This document shows, piece after piece, positions 6,624 to 14,082 of a stretch of DNA of 14,307 nucleotides. A program made the position numbers and the translations under genes. Every line of letters starts with the position of its first letter. Position 1 is the first letter of the stretch. The notes beneath the pieces are model-generated. The model was not told where the DNA came from, did no database searches, and saw only the letters and a program-made list of their open reading frames with translations. The DNA lies in NCBI GenBank assembly GCA_009930275.1, contig RZYP01000040.1, forward strand, positions 1-14,307. The letters are read 5' to 3'. Source of the DNA: Negativicutes bacterium (GTDB lineage: Bacteria > Bacillota_C > Negativicutes > Acidaminococcales > Acidaminococcaceae).

Positions 6624-7687
6624 GATTTTACCTCCTTATTCTTGATCACGATTCTTTCAAATGGCGCCTTCCATGGTTTTCCGTCTTTTTCTATCCAGAG
6701 GGTTGCTTTATCTCCTTTGAACCTTATGGTTTTTCCGAGTTGAACCCCTTTGCCGATAATTTCAAATTGGTCAGGATTGTATTTATCTAGAAAAGTAATT
6801 GGTACACCCATTTCACCTGGATAATCCATCGGAATATTTTTTACTTGAGAAACTTCAATAGCGTTGTAGTTATAGTATTTCGGATATTCTTCTGGGCTGT
6901 ATCTTTTGTAGAGAATCATTTTCTCATGGCGTTTTGTGGTGTCTAGATTTGTATACCAGTTAATCGCTGGCACTTTCACATATCCATCGCTTGGATCGTA
7001 TCCTTTACCGATGACAAATTTTCTATTCATCTCTAGCGTGTTTGGGTACGGAGTTTTATAAACCAGCGACATATTATTACCATAACCAAGCCATACTTCA
7101 TTTTTCTGTATGAGTTCAAAGATTTCTTTATAGGTAATTGCGTTTTGATGGCCGATTATAAGGAAGCTTTTATTATGATCGACTAATTGGGCTACATATT
7201 CACGGAACAACGAGAACGGTGGGTTAGTCACGACAATATCAGACTTCTTTAGTAGCTCAATCGATTCTTCAGATCTAAAATCACCATCACCAGATAGAGG
7301 CGTCAATGATATTCCTGCGGTTTTTAGTAAATCTGCCGCTTTTTCGAAAACTTCTGGATCATCTTTTTCGAAAAGTTCCTGCACTAATTTGATGCATTTT
7401 AAAAGTGACGTCCAATCTTTTGTGATATTTTCGACTTCTAGTTTATAGCTCGATGCACCTTCATATTCATAATGCGTGGCGATTAGTTTCTTCAATCCGA
7501 GTTTATTAAAATACATTAAGAAGTAAATGAAGAAATTACTCCAAACCGGATCATCACAATTGCAATAAATTATCTTATTTCTAAATTGAGTCGTGTAGTT
7601 ACGAAGCTCTTTTTCAATATCCGGAAGTTGAGTGTAGAACTCATCCTTCTTGGCTCGATTTGCTTGATATAAATTTCCTTTTGACAT
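6620..7687 (-). CDS. EcoRI-type adenine-specific DNA methyltransferase
   Basis: The 355-aa protein shows the marks of the M.EcoRI family: KKDEFYTQ (14-20), YCNCDDPVWSNFF (41-53), the acidic GDGDFRSEES segment (133-142) and the catalytic tetrapeptide NPPF in IVVTNPPFSLFREY (151-164). It should transfer a methyl group from AdoMet to adenine N6 in a specific site. Its length is close to M.EcoRI. Here motif IV is intact, unlike the two methyltransferases in the phage block. It heads an operon with the DUF262-HNH nuclease, and so probably protects host DNA. Start at ATG 7685-7687 with AAAGG 4 nt upstream. A structured leader with an intrinsic terminator lies directly before it and probably limits its transcription. 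Confidence 0.9.
   Translation of the reverse strand: MSKGNLYQANRAKKDEFYTQLPDIEKELRNYTTQFRNKIIYCNCDDPVWSNFFIYFLMYFNKLGLKKLIATHYEYEGASSYKLEVENITKDWTSLLKCIKLVQELFEKDDPEVFEKAADLLKTAGISLTPLSGDGDFRSEESIELLKKSDIVVTNPPFSLFREYVAQLVDHNKSFLIIGHQNAITYKEIFELIQKNEVWLGYGNNMSLVYKTPYPNTLEMNRKFVIGKGYDPSDGYVKVPAINWYTNLDTTKRHEKMILYKRYSPEEYPKYYNYNAIEVSQVKNIPMDYPGEMGVPITFLDKYNPDQFEIIGKGVQLGKTIRFKGDKATLWIEKDGKPWKAPFERIVIKNKEVKS
6624..6640 (-). promoter_or_regulatory. Strong Shine-Dalgarno for the DUF262-HNH gene
   Basis: AAGGAGG lies 7 nt before the ATG at 6623, inside the methyltransferase gene end. It is the best ribosome site in the leftward operon. Confidence 0.8.
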
Positions 7688-7701
7688 GCAACCTTTCTTT
7701 T

Positions 7702-7845
7702 GGTCGCAAACAAAAAAGCGACCATATACAGTCGCTACAACTTAACAATCTGAGCCTCAAAAGATTCAAACTGCGTATATGGCCGCATTTTATCTTTTGA
7801 GAACACAAACCGATGTCGTGACTCTGATTGATATTAAGTTGTAGC
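7702..7845 (-). ncRNA. Structured leader RNA / attenuator candidate of the methyltransferase operon
   Basis: Read leftward from 7845, the RNA opens with P1, a perfect 12-bp stem GCTACAACTTAA (7845-7834) with 7745-7734. P2 pairs CAATC (7830-7826) with GATTG (7750-7746), then, after an A-A mismatch, GAG (7824-7822) with CTC (7754-7752). P3 is a perfect 10-bp stem, CTCAAAAGAT (7801-7792) with 7765-7756. P4 is TGCG/CGCA (7787-7772) with loop GCCATATA. An 18-nt bulge (7819-7802) interrupts P2/P3. A terminator (7735-7712) follows; its loop TGTATATG can pair with the P4 loop over 6 bp, a kissing interaction. GGTCGC (7723-7718) can instead pair with GCGACC (7707-7702), destroying the terminator. The predicted start site falls on the first base of P1. 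No known RNA family is recognised. Confidence 0.7.
7712..7735 (-). terminator. Intrinsic terminator in the leader of the methyltransferase operon
   Basis: Leftward, GCGAC (7735-7731) pairs with GTCGC (7722-7718) around loop TGTATATG, followed directly by six T (7717-7712). It lies 24 nt before the methyltransferase start, so it would stop transcription before the gene unless relieved. The 5' arm shares two bases with the P1 stem. Confidence 0.75.
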
Positions 7846-7851
7846 AGGTCT

Positions 7852-7857
7852 ATTATA
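7852..7857 (-). promoter_or_regulatory. Extended -10 promoter of the leader RNA and leftward operon
   Basis: Leftward TATAAT (7857-7852) is preceded by TGG, an extended -10 (TGnTATAAT). The expected start, 7845, is exactly the first base of the 12-bp leader stem. The -35 region (around TTCGGT) is weak, as is usual with extended -10 promoters. Confidence 0.7.
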
Positions 7858-7898
7858 CCATAAAAAGCAGACGAACCGAAGACTAACTGCAGGGTATA

Positions 7899-7927
7899 TA
7901 CTTTTACACTTGAACTGCGTAAAAGTA
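7899..7927. promoter_or_regulatory. Operator 1: 9-bp inverted repeat over the -35 of the HTH-nuclease-NTPase gene
   Basis: TACTTTTAC (7899-7907) and GTAAAAGTA (7919-7927) are perfect complements around an 11-bp centre that contains the -35 hexamer. A protein bound here would block RNA polymerase. The half-site TTTACAC recurs in operator 2. It also lies just upstream of the leftward promoter. Confidence 0.6.
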
Positions 7928-7939
7928 ATATGGTATAAT
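7910..7939 (+). promoter_or_regulatory. Promoter of the HTH-Mrr-STAND gene
   Basis: -35 TTGAAC (7910-7915), an 18-bp spacer ending in TGG, and -10 TATAAT (7934-7939) form a strong extended -10 promoter. The start is expected near 7946. The Shine-Dalgarno AGGAG (7949-7953) sits 11 nt before ATG 7965. Confidence 0.8.
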
Positions 7940-7958
7940 TTACACATTAGGAGTGTAA
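7940..7958. promoter_or_regulatory. Operator 2: TTACAC/GTGTAA repeat over start site and ribosome site
   Basis: TTACAC (7940-7945) and GTGTAA (7953-7958) are complementary around 7 bp and straddle the predicted transcription start and the AGGAG. With operator 1 it gives four related half-sites, a typical target for an Xre-type dimer such as the one encoded downstream. Confidence 0.5.
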
Positions 7959-7964
7959 GAAATT

Positions 7965-10900
7965 ATGAATAAGGACAAGTCCATCGGAAAACAGATAAAA
8001 GAAGCTCGTGAAAGGCTCGGCATTAGTAAGACCGAATTAGCTATACGAATAGAGACTAATCAGCAAAATATCAGTAGATGGGAGTTAGATAAGGCTACTC
8101 CATCTAAAAACAATCTACAGAAACTATCTCTTGCGATTGGACTACCATTTAGTGTAGATATACAAAATGATATACATACCTTTGCCGCTCGGCCGCTCGT
8201 CGATATTCCATTATTCAATTTATCAGAAACTGACTTTCAACGATTCTGTAAAGATTTATTGGTGCATCAAGGACATTCCAACGCTATTGTTTATGGGGTA
8301 TCTGGAGACGCTCAAGACGGAATTGATGTTAGCAGTGAAGATAATGACAGCATCATCATGCAGTGTAAACGAGTTAGCTATGGAAACTTCTTCGGTAAGG
8401 CAAAAATTCAAGAAATTGCCAAAATTTATAATAAAAGCTCTCGCAAAGACAAAATCAAGATCATAGCAGTAACAAAATCTGTCAATCGGACAGAACAGGA
8501 CGCAGCAAAAGAAGAAGGGTGGCAAATTTGGGGGCTGAATAGGATTACTACAGAAGTCCGTGCGTTAGATTTAGTAAAAAAGCGAGAGCTTGTAGTGGCA
8601 TATTTTCCTAATAATCCAGAAATATTAAAGGAGTGTTTAGGTGTAGATCCTTTAACGCCTTTTATTTCGAGTGAGAAATTCTTTATGGCGGAGAGCGACA
8701 CTAATAAGCTATTTAGTCATGGATGGAATTACGTGACAGCAAAAGATGGTGGCTTGGACGATGCAGTATCTGCTTTAGACGATAGATCAACGAAGGTGAT
8801 AATAATAAATGGTACAGGTGGAATTGGCAAGACTCGCCTACTGAAGGAGTTGTCCGAGAAATGCCAAAGACGGGCATATGTACTATTGGAAAATTTTGAA
8901 CCAACAATTGCAGACGTACAAATGATTCCCGATAAAACATTGATAATAATTGATGATGCACATAGGAATATGCTCTCTGTAAGGAAGTGCATATCAGCTT
9001 TATCGCATGTTAAGCTGAATTCGGATATAAAAATCCTAGTTGCCACTAGATCTTATGGTCTAGATGGGGTCAAAGTTGCACTGAGCGACAATAGCATTGA
9101 TAGTAGCACCATAAAAACAATCAATTTGAAGCCAATGGAAAAAAGTTCAGCAATGTCCCTTGCAGAAGAGATCATTGGTGATAATTCGTATTGCGAAAGA
9201 TTAGCTGAGCTAACAAAAGATAGTCCGTTATTCCTAGTCATTGGAGCCTCTCTTATGAGAGATGGCAAGATTCCACCCGATGCGCTATTGGACTCGGATA
9301 TTTTCCAAGAGCAATTAAGATGTAGATTTGATGAATATCTTAAGATGGCTATTGATGGGATGAGCTACGTTGATTTGGCTAATTCGTTAATACAGTTGAT
9401 CTCAGTTGTTCAGCCGTTCGCAAAGAACAATGCTTTTGGGGAGTTAGCAAAAAAGGTTACTGGAGAGAAAAGCAGTTCAAAAATAAATAAAACCATTGCC
9501 GACTTAGAAAAAATTGGGTTGTTGTCTAAAAGACGAGATGAGCTGAGAATAGTCCCAGACTTATTGGGAGACTATTATTGCGAGCGCGCAATGCTGAACG
9601 ATGACGGGACCTCAAATGGGTACATAGATGAAGTCATTGAATATTCGGGCGACATGTATTTAAAAAATATCCTGCAAAATGCGTGTCAGCTAGACTGGCG
9701 CATGAGGAACAGGCCGGTGTCCACGCAACTCTTGAGCAAAATATGGTCAGACTTAGATGATAGATTTTTAAAGTCAGATGCATCCGAGAGAATAAGAATA
9801 ATCCAGTTGCTAACACCAGTCGCGTACTATCAGCCAAAAAGAACCCTGAATCTAGTACGGACGGCCATGGAGACTACGGCGACAGAAGCTGCCGATTATT
9901 TCGGTGATAAAATAGACCAAACCAATGTTCTCAAGGAGATGTCACCTCTTCTCGGCAATATCGCTCATATTGCCGAATTTACTAACGAAGCACTAAGTAT
10001 GTTAGTTGAATTGGCGGATACTGGAATGCATGTAGGGGCCGGACAAGACGATAAGCACCCCTTACGTGTTATGCAAGATCTCGCAACACTAGATATGAGA
10101 AAACCAATTTGGTATATTGATTCTATAATTGACTTTGTACTCCAAAATTGCTTTGACATCAACAACCATAAATTCTCCCCGTTCGACATATTGGATAAGG
10201 CGCTAGCAATAAACGGGTCACACACCTCTTGGAATGATGAAATAAGCCTAACGATCACACAGTTCAACGTGAGTGCGAAGAATATGTCCTCTATTAGGAA
10301 GAAAATTATAGAAAGAATACTAGCATGTATATCTAGCGATAATCAGGCTGTGGCGTCGCGAGCAGCGGAATCGTTGCGCCATGCGCTAGATTGCGGTGAA
10401 CCAGTCAAAGATTGGAGTAGCGAAAGAAAAGATACTTTAGCACAACTAGAAAAGCTTGTCTCAGCAGGCAAGCTTACCCCATTTACCTTAGCTAAATTAC
10501 ACTCACAGATTGCATGGCATGCTATTAGAGACGAAGACCCAGAAATAGCCAAAAGAGCTCAGCACATCATTAATGTGATACCAAAAACACTAGAGTATAA
10601 AATATCATTGGCAATTATAGATTGCTGGGGTCACGATGTATTCATTAAGCACGTTGATGATATCAAGTCTGAGCAAAACGCATTCGAAAAATGGCGTAAC
10701 CAGTTGGCGGATGAAGCATTGAGTTTCTATGAGGAAGATTTGAGTAAACTTGTTGCAACTATAAAAAGACTGACTTGCTTTTCTGTTACAGAAAAAGAAT
10801 ATAGCGGTTTTGTACAATCACATTTTCTCGTTGATATATTGTGTCGTAAATCAAAAGGATTTTGCAACATTCTAGCCTCTGAGCTCACAGGAAAAGGTGG

Positions 10901-11999
10901 ACTAGAAAATATGTCTAGTTTATTCGGATTAACATTATCTGCTCTATTGGTTGAGTATAACGATAAGGAAGCTGTTAATGAATACATAGACGAGGCCTTT
11001 AGGCTTAATGATATAGAATTGCTGAGATCTGTCGCTTCTTTCTTAGCGTTTAGGCCCACATATATGGAAGAGGAGGAGCTTATTTCCTTATCACGTAGAC
11101 TACTTAAGTTAAACAACGAGAATGTAAACTGGGTTCTTGCTGAGTCTTTATCTAGAATGCCTAATGAGCGAAAACGTGTAGCTTTAGAGTTAATTGACGA
11201 GATACCATTAAGCGACAATAATAAAGTCATCAGTCCGATACTCGGACTGTTTGACCAAAGATTTGGAACATTAAAACTAAGTGATTTAAATAGCTCAAAA
11301 TTAGACTACATAATGAAAGCGCTAGTTTCCCTTAAGGATATCGACTACCATGTAGAACCATTTTTGAACGAATTAGCACAAATTGCTCCAGAGAAAGTAA
11401 TCGATCTTCTATTGAAACGGATTGATCACTGTATATCCATAGAATCAGGAGACATGTCACACAGCTACTCTCCTATCCCGTATGAGGTACGTTCGACATC
11501 GTTGTCGATAGACAGCGATGTAGCCCTAAGTTTACTCTTAGAATGGATGCAGAGTGTGCCTGACGCATGGCAGGTGTCATACTTTGGTGAAAGACTCCTT
11601 AAATACATCAAACTTCCCAGTCTTTTCCTCTACAAAGCAGCTTCCGATTTATTGAGTGTAGACTATGATGCAAACGAGCGAATTATTAAGGTATTGGTTC
11701 GCGCTTTACCTAGAGACTTTTTGTGGACTAACTATGAAAACGTGCAATATATTTTGAATACTGCCAGCAAGAATAGCGGAGACTGCTTTAATAAGATAAA
11801 ATCAAGCTTGTTTGGAATTGCATTAGGCGGAACAAAAAGCGGGTCTGTTGGCCAGCCATTTCCATCAGATGTTGAGCTTAGAGATAAAATGAAAGAAGTT
11901 ATCGGAAAACTGTCTCCCACATCTGTCGCTTATGGTCTATATAGTGATTTATACAACTACGCATTACAGGAAATAAGTAGAGCTGATGAAAGATTATAG
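7965..11999 (+). CDS. Xre HTH-Mrr nuclease-STAND NTPase, Avs-like antiphage sensor
   Basis: The 1344-aa protein has four parts. Residues 8-62 are an Xre/Cro HTH (TELAIRIETNQQNISRWE). Residues 80-190 are an Mrr-like PD-(D/E)xK nuclease: LSETDFQRF (E88), DGID (D118/D121) and MQCKR (Q133, K135). Residues about 245-450 are a P-loop STAND-type NTPase: Walker A GTGGIGKT (283-290), Walker B LIIIDDAH (326-333) and VATRSYG (359-365). Residues about 460-1344 are helical with no family I can name, in the place of the ligand-sensing repeats of STAND proteins. In Avs and related defence proteins such a C-terminus recognises a phage protein, and NTPase-driven assembly activates an N-terminal nuclease that degrades DNA. 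The added HTH is unusual and probably serves autoregulation through the operators upstream. No frameshift is visible. A nuclease-linked transcription regulator is the less likely alternative. Confidence 0.88.
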   Translation: MNKDKSIGKQIKEARERLGISKTELAIRIETNQQNISRWELDKATPSKNNLQKLSLAIGLPFSVDIQNDIHTFAARPLVDIPLFNLSETDFQRFCKDLLVHQGHSNAIVYGVSGDAQDGIDVSSEDNDSIIMQCKRVSYGNFFGKAKIQEIAKIYNKSSRKDKIKIIAVTKSVNRTEQDAAKEEGWQIWGLNRITTEVRALDLVKKRELVVAYFPNNPEILKECLGVDPLTPFISSEKFFMAESDTNKLFSHGWNYVTAKDGGLDDAVSALDDRSTKVIIINGTGGIGKTRLLKELSEKCQRRAYVLLENFEPTIADVQMIPDKTLIIIDDAHRNMLSVRKCISALSHVKLNSDIKILVATRSYGLDGVKVALSDNSIDSSTIKTINLKPMEKSSAMSLAEEIIGDNSYCERLAELTKDSPLFLVIGASLMRDGKIPPDALLDSDIFQEQLRCRFDEYLKMAIDGMSYVDLANSLIQLISVVQPFAKNNAFGELAKKVTGEKSSSKINKTIADLEKIGLLSKRRDELRIVPDLLGDYYCERAMLNDDGTSNGYIDEVIEYSGDMYLKNILQNACQLDWRMRNRPVSTQLLSKIWSDLDDRFLKSDASERIRIIQLLTPVAYYQPKRTLNLVRTAMETTATEAADYFGDKIDQTNVLKEMSPLLGNIAHIAEFTNEALSMLVELADTGMHVGAGQDDKHPLRVMQDLATLDMRKPIWYIDSIIDFVLQNCFDINNHKFSPFDILDKALAINGSHTSWNDEISLTITQFNVSAKNMSSIRKKIIERILACISSDNQAVASRAAESLRHALDCGEPVKDWSSERKDTLAQLEKLVSAGKLTPFTLAKLHSQIAWHAIRDEDPEIAKRAQHIINVIPKTLEYKISLAIIDCWGHDVFIKHVDDIKSEQNAFEKWRNQLADEALSFYEEDLSKLVATIKRLTCFSVTEKEYSGFVQSHFLVDILCRKSKGFCNILASELTGKGGLENMSSLFGLTLSALLVEYNDKEAVNEYIDEAFRLNDIELLRSVASFLAFRPTYMEEEELISLSRRLLKLNNENVNWVLAESLSRMPNERKRVALELIDEIPLSDNNKVISPILGLFDQRFGTLKLSDLNSSKLDYIMKALVSLKDIDYHVEPFLNELAQIAPEKVIDLLLKRIDHCISIESGDMSHSYSPIPYEVRSTSLSIDSDVALSLLLEWMQSVPDAWQVSYFGERLLKYIKLPSLFLYKAASDLLSVDYDANERIIKVLVRALPRDFLWTNYENVQYILNTASKNSGDCFNKIKSSLFGIALGGTKSGSVGQPFPSDVELRDKMKEVIGKLSPTSVAYGLYSDLYNYALQEISRADERL

Positions 12000-12075
12000 C
12001 TAAAGATAGCTCGCTCATATTCTTCTATTTTTCGTCTGGACTTCCTCGCCCCCTTGCGGTACCTTGTTCCTTGCA
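12000..12075. other. Short spacer before the recombinase, no clear signals
   Basis: These 76 bp hold neither a convincing terminator nor a consensus promoter. A small AGCT/AGCT repeat around 11996-12013 is too weak to be called a hairpin terminator. No Shine-Dalgarno precedes ATG 12076. Confidence 0.4.
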
Positions 12076-13344
12076 ATGGAAGAAAACCAACCACTCAGAT
12101 ACTGCTTATACGCTCGTAAATCGAGTGAATCGGACGAACGTCAAGCAATGAGTATCGACTCTCAGATAAAGGAAATGAAAGCCTTGGCTGAGAGAGAATC
12201 GCTAAACATAGTAGAAGTAAAACAAGAAAGCCACTCAGCTAAGCAATCGGCTATGCGACCAATATATAACGAGTTAATTGCTGATCTAGACGCTGGTAAA
12301 TTCAACGCTATTCTAACTTGGGCACCCGATCGCTTGTCTCGCAACGCTGGAGATCTCGGGTCGTTGGTAGACTTAATGGATAAACAAAAGTTGATGCGAA
12401 TCCGAACTTTCTCTCAGACATTCGGCAATAATCCAAATGAAAAGTTCCTGCTAATGATTCTATGCTCGCAAGCTAAGCTTGAAAACGACAATCGTGGTAT
12501 CAACGTAAAGCGTGGGATTAGAGCTAAATGTGAACTAGGCTGGCGCCCAGGTGTTGCTCCTATCGGCTACATGAATCGATCATTCAACGGGGTTAAGGAT
12601 ATTATTCCTGATCCGGAGCGAGCGCCTATTGTCACGGAGATATTCAATAAAACAGCCCAGGGCTGGAGCGGACGACAGATAAAGAAATGGGTTGACGAAA
12701 TAGGCTTTACCAACAAATCTGGCATCAAGGTATCATTAAGCCAAATCTACTTAATGCTGAACAATACATTCTACTACGGAGAATTCGAATATCCTGATAG
12801 CAGTGGTAATTATTATAAAGGCGCACATAAGCCATTAATCTCTAAAGCACTATTTGACCAAATTCAGCAAGCAAAAGTAATCCCTAATACAAAGACTGCT
12901 TGGGGCACGAAACAGTTTGCGTTCAAGGACATATTTAAGTGCGGATCTTGTGGCGCTAACATTACTGCCGAGGAAAAGTTTAAACCAACTAAAGATGGTG
13001 GTTTAAACCGACATGTGTACTATCACTGTACGAAGCAGGTAGATCGAACCTGTCCGGAACGATCCATTAATGAGAAAGATTTAATAATTCAGCTCATGGA
13101 ATTTATTAAGGAGCATGAAGAAAACATAAAGATATCTAATGAATTAAAACGAAAAGCCGAACGACATAAAAGCGTCGTTGAAAATGCCTTGAAGCTACAT
13201 AGCATGACGGACATCGAGGTTAAACCGCTATCTGAATATGCAACCTATATCCTAAATTACGGGTCATACAGCGAACAGTTAGCACTAGTAGAAGGAATTG
13301 GTAGTCGGTTTGTGATTAGGGACAGGCAACTAGAAATAAATTAG
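12076..13344 (+). CDS. Large serine recombinase (site-specific integrase)
   Basis: The 422-aa protein has an N-terminal resolvase domain with catalytic serine in YARKSSES (S16), followed by SIDSQIKEM and the arginine motif WAPDRLSRN. A Recombinase domain comes next (GWRPGVAPIGYMNRS). A zinc ribbon follows with cysteines in FKCGSCG and YHCTKQVDRTCPE, then a coiled-coil-like helix (about residues 335-370). These enzymes integrate or excise mobile elements between short att sites. It is on the short side for large serine integrases, so the coiled-coil arm is reduced. I start at ATG 12076, not the in-frame TTG 12064; neither has a Shine-Dalgarno. It lies at the right end of the island, next to the repeat-rich spacer and tRNA, as an integrase would. 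Its end overlaps the convergent GIY-YIG gene by 4 bp. Confidence 0.92.
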   Translation: MEENQPLRYCLYARKSSESDERQAMSIDSQIKEMKALAERESLNIVEVKQESHSAKQSAMRPIYNELIADLDAGKFNAILTWAPDRLSRNAGDLGSLVDLMDKQKLMRIRTFSQTFGNNPNEKFLLMILCSQAKLENDNRGINVKRGIRAKCELGWRPGVAPIGYMNRSFNGVKDIIPDPERAPIVTEIFNKTAQGWSGRQIKKWVDEIGFTNKSGIKVSLSQIYLMLNNTFYYGEFEYPDSSGNYYKGAHKPLISKALFDQIQQAKVIPNTKTAWGTKQFAFKDIFKCGSCGANITAEEKFKPTKDGGLNRHVYYHCTKQVDRTCPERSINEKDLIIQLMEFIKEHEENIKISNELKRKAERHKSVVENALKLHSMTDIEVKPLSEYATYILNYGSYSEQLALVEGIGSRFVIRDRQLEIN

Positions 13345-13976
13345 CGATTATTTGGAAGATAGTTCTTGTCGATTTCTTTACGTATGCTACTCAATAGCTT
13401 ACCGTTATATCTATATGTTGAGTAGCCGTTTCTCGAAGTGTTCGTAACATCCACCACCGCTCTGGAAATAGTTTTGATTTCACCGCCGGGCAGTAGGACG
13501 TGGTTTTCTTCGTCTGCGGTCGTTAGGATTGGATAGGCGTTGCTGACGGGGGTTAATTCGCTACCAATTGGAATACGTAGCATTTTAAAGGTTGTCGCTT
13601 TACTTATTGGTCGAACTTCTCCTTTGGAAGATTCTCTAGTCTCATTAATATTTCCGTAGTTGTCGATTTCCGCATCGTCGAGTAGTGCCGATAAATTCTG
13701 TAGCAAATCCCCGGCAATTGCCTGGTCCAGCTCAAAAAACTCACGATTTTGCCTAGCCCTTGCGGTTGTTAGTTTATCTAATTCGTGATGAATGACGCCC
13801 TCTAGGGCTTTATATTTTGCGGTAGTAACAGTCATATACGGCTCAAAGGGTCTAGCGACGCCAGTGGTGTCTAAACTTTTTAGTCTTGATTTTAGATTAT
13901 TGGTAAACCCTATCTTAATATATCCGGGCATACTTGGATTGGTTAAAATATAAACTACACCTTTTTCGTTCTTCAT
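13341..13976 (-). CDS. GIY-YIG nuclease domain protein (T5orf172-like)
   Basis: The 211-aa protein carries an N-terminal GIY-YIG-type domain (about 5-95): VVYILTN (7-13), YIKIGFTNN (19-27), R31 and E59 in ALEGVIHHEL, ending in REFFEL. This is the pattern of the T5orf172/Mug113 group. The C-terminal half (about 125-205) is a separate domain that I cannot name with confidence; it may be a DNA-binding module. Such proteins occur on phages and in defence islands and may nick DNA; the exact role is unknown. The TATAAT 8 nt upstream places the transcript at the start codon, and there is no Shine-Dalgarno. It converges with the recombinase, overlapping by 4 bp. Confidence 0.82.
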   Translation of the reverse strand: MKNEKGVVYILTNPSMPGYIKIGFTNNLKSRLKSLDTTGVARPFEPYMTVTTAKYKALEGVIHHELDKLTTARARQNREFFELDQAIAGDLLQNLSALLDDAEIDNYGNINETRESSKGEVRPISKATTFKMLRIPIGSELTPVSNAYPILTTADEENHVLLPGGEIKTISRAVVDVTNTSRNGYSTYRYNGKLLSSIRKEIDKNYLPNNR

Positions 13977-13980
13977 TTGC

Positions 13981-14017
13981 TTTATTATATCACTTTTTAT
14001 TTATTATGTCACTTTTT
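13981..14017 (-). promoter_or_regulatory. Promoter of the GIY-YIG gene inside a tandem 18-bp repeat
   Basis: Leftward GTGACA (14012-14007), a 17-bp spacer and TATAAT (13989-13984) put the start at 13977, one base before ATG 13976, an essentially leaderless mRNA. The region is two 18-bp copies (13981-13998 and 14000-14017) with one mismatch, so the upstream copy carries a CATAAT version of the -10. It may be a duplicated operator or a second start. Confidence 0.7.
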
Positions 14018-14036
14018 AGGGTAACAGGACTCGAAC
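14018..14036 (-). other. tRNA T-arm-like fragment
   Basis: Leftward, GGTTCGAGTCCTGTTACCC resembles the T-loop and 3' acceptor strand of a tRNA. The T stem is imperfect and no 5' acceptor half that pairs with it is found upstream. It could be a relic or an old attachment site. Confidence 0.3.
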
Positions 14037-14063
14037 CAACTAACAGATAAGCGGCTCAACCAT

Positions 14064-14082
14064 CGGTCACGGAACACGGTCA
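14064..14082. repeat. Paired CGGTCA repeat, copy 1
   Basis: CGGTCACGGAACACGGTCA is two CGGTCA boxes separated by 7 bp. It matches copy 2 (14171-14189) at 16 of 19 positions, in the same orientation and 107 bp apart. A shortened relative, TCGGTCTGGAAC, lies at 106-117 near the left end. Confidence 0.6.

Noticed and set aside
7702..7845. Retron or toxin-antitoxin RNA
   Set aside because: The long 12-bp stem recalls the a1/a2 repeat of retrons, but there is no reverse transcriptase, and no ToxN-like gene with tandem RNA repeats.
10605..11230. Leftward open frames inside the STAND gene
   Set aside because: They lie opposite a continuous 1344-codon gene, lack ribosome sites and give no recognisable protein.
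12064..12075. TTG start for the serine recombinase
   Set aside because: The resolvase fold begins only after MEENQPLRYC, and ATG 12076 is enough; neither start has a Shine-Dalgarno, so some doubt remains.
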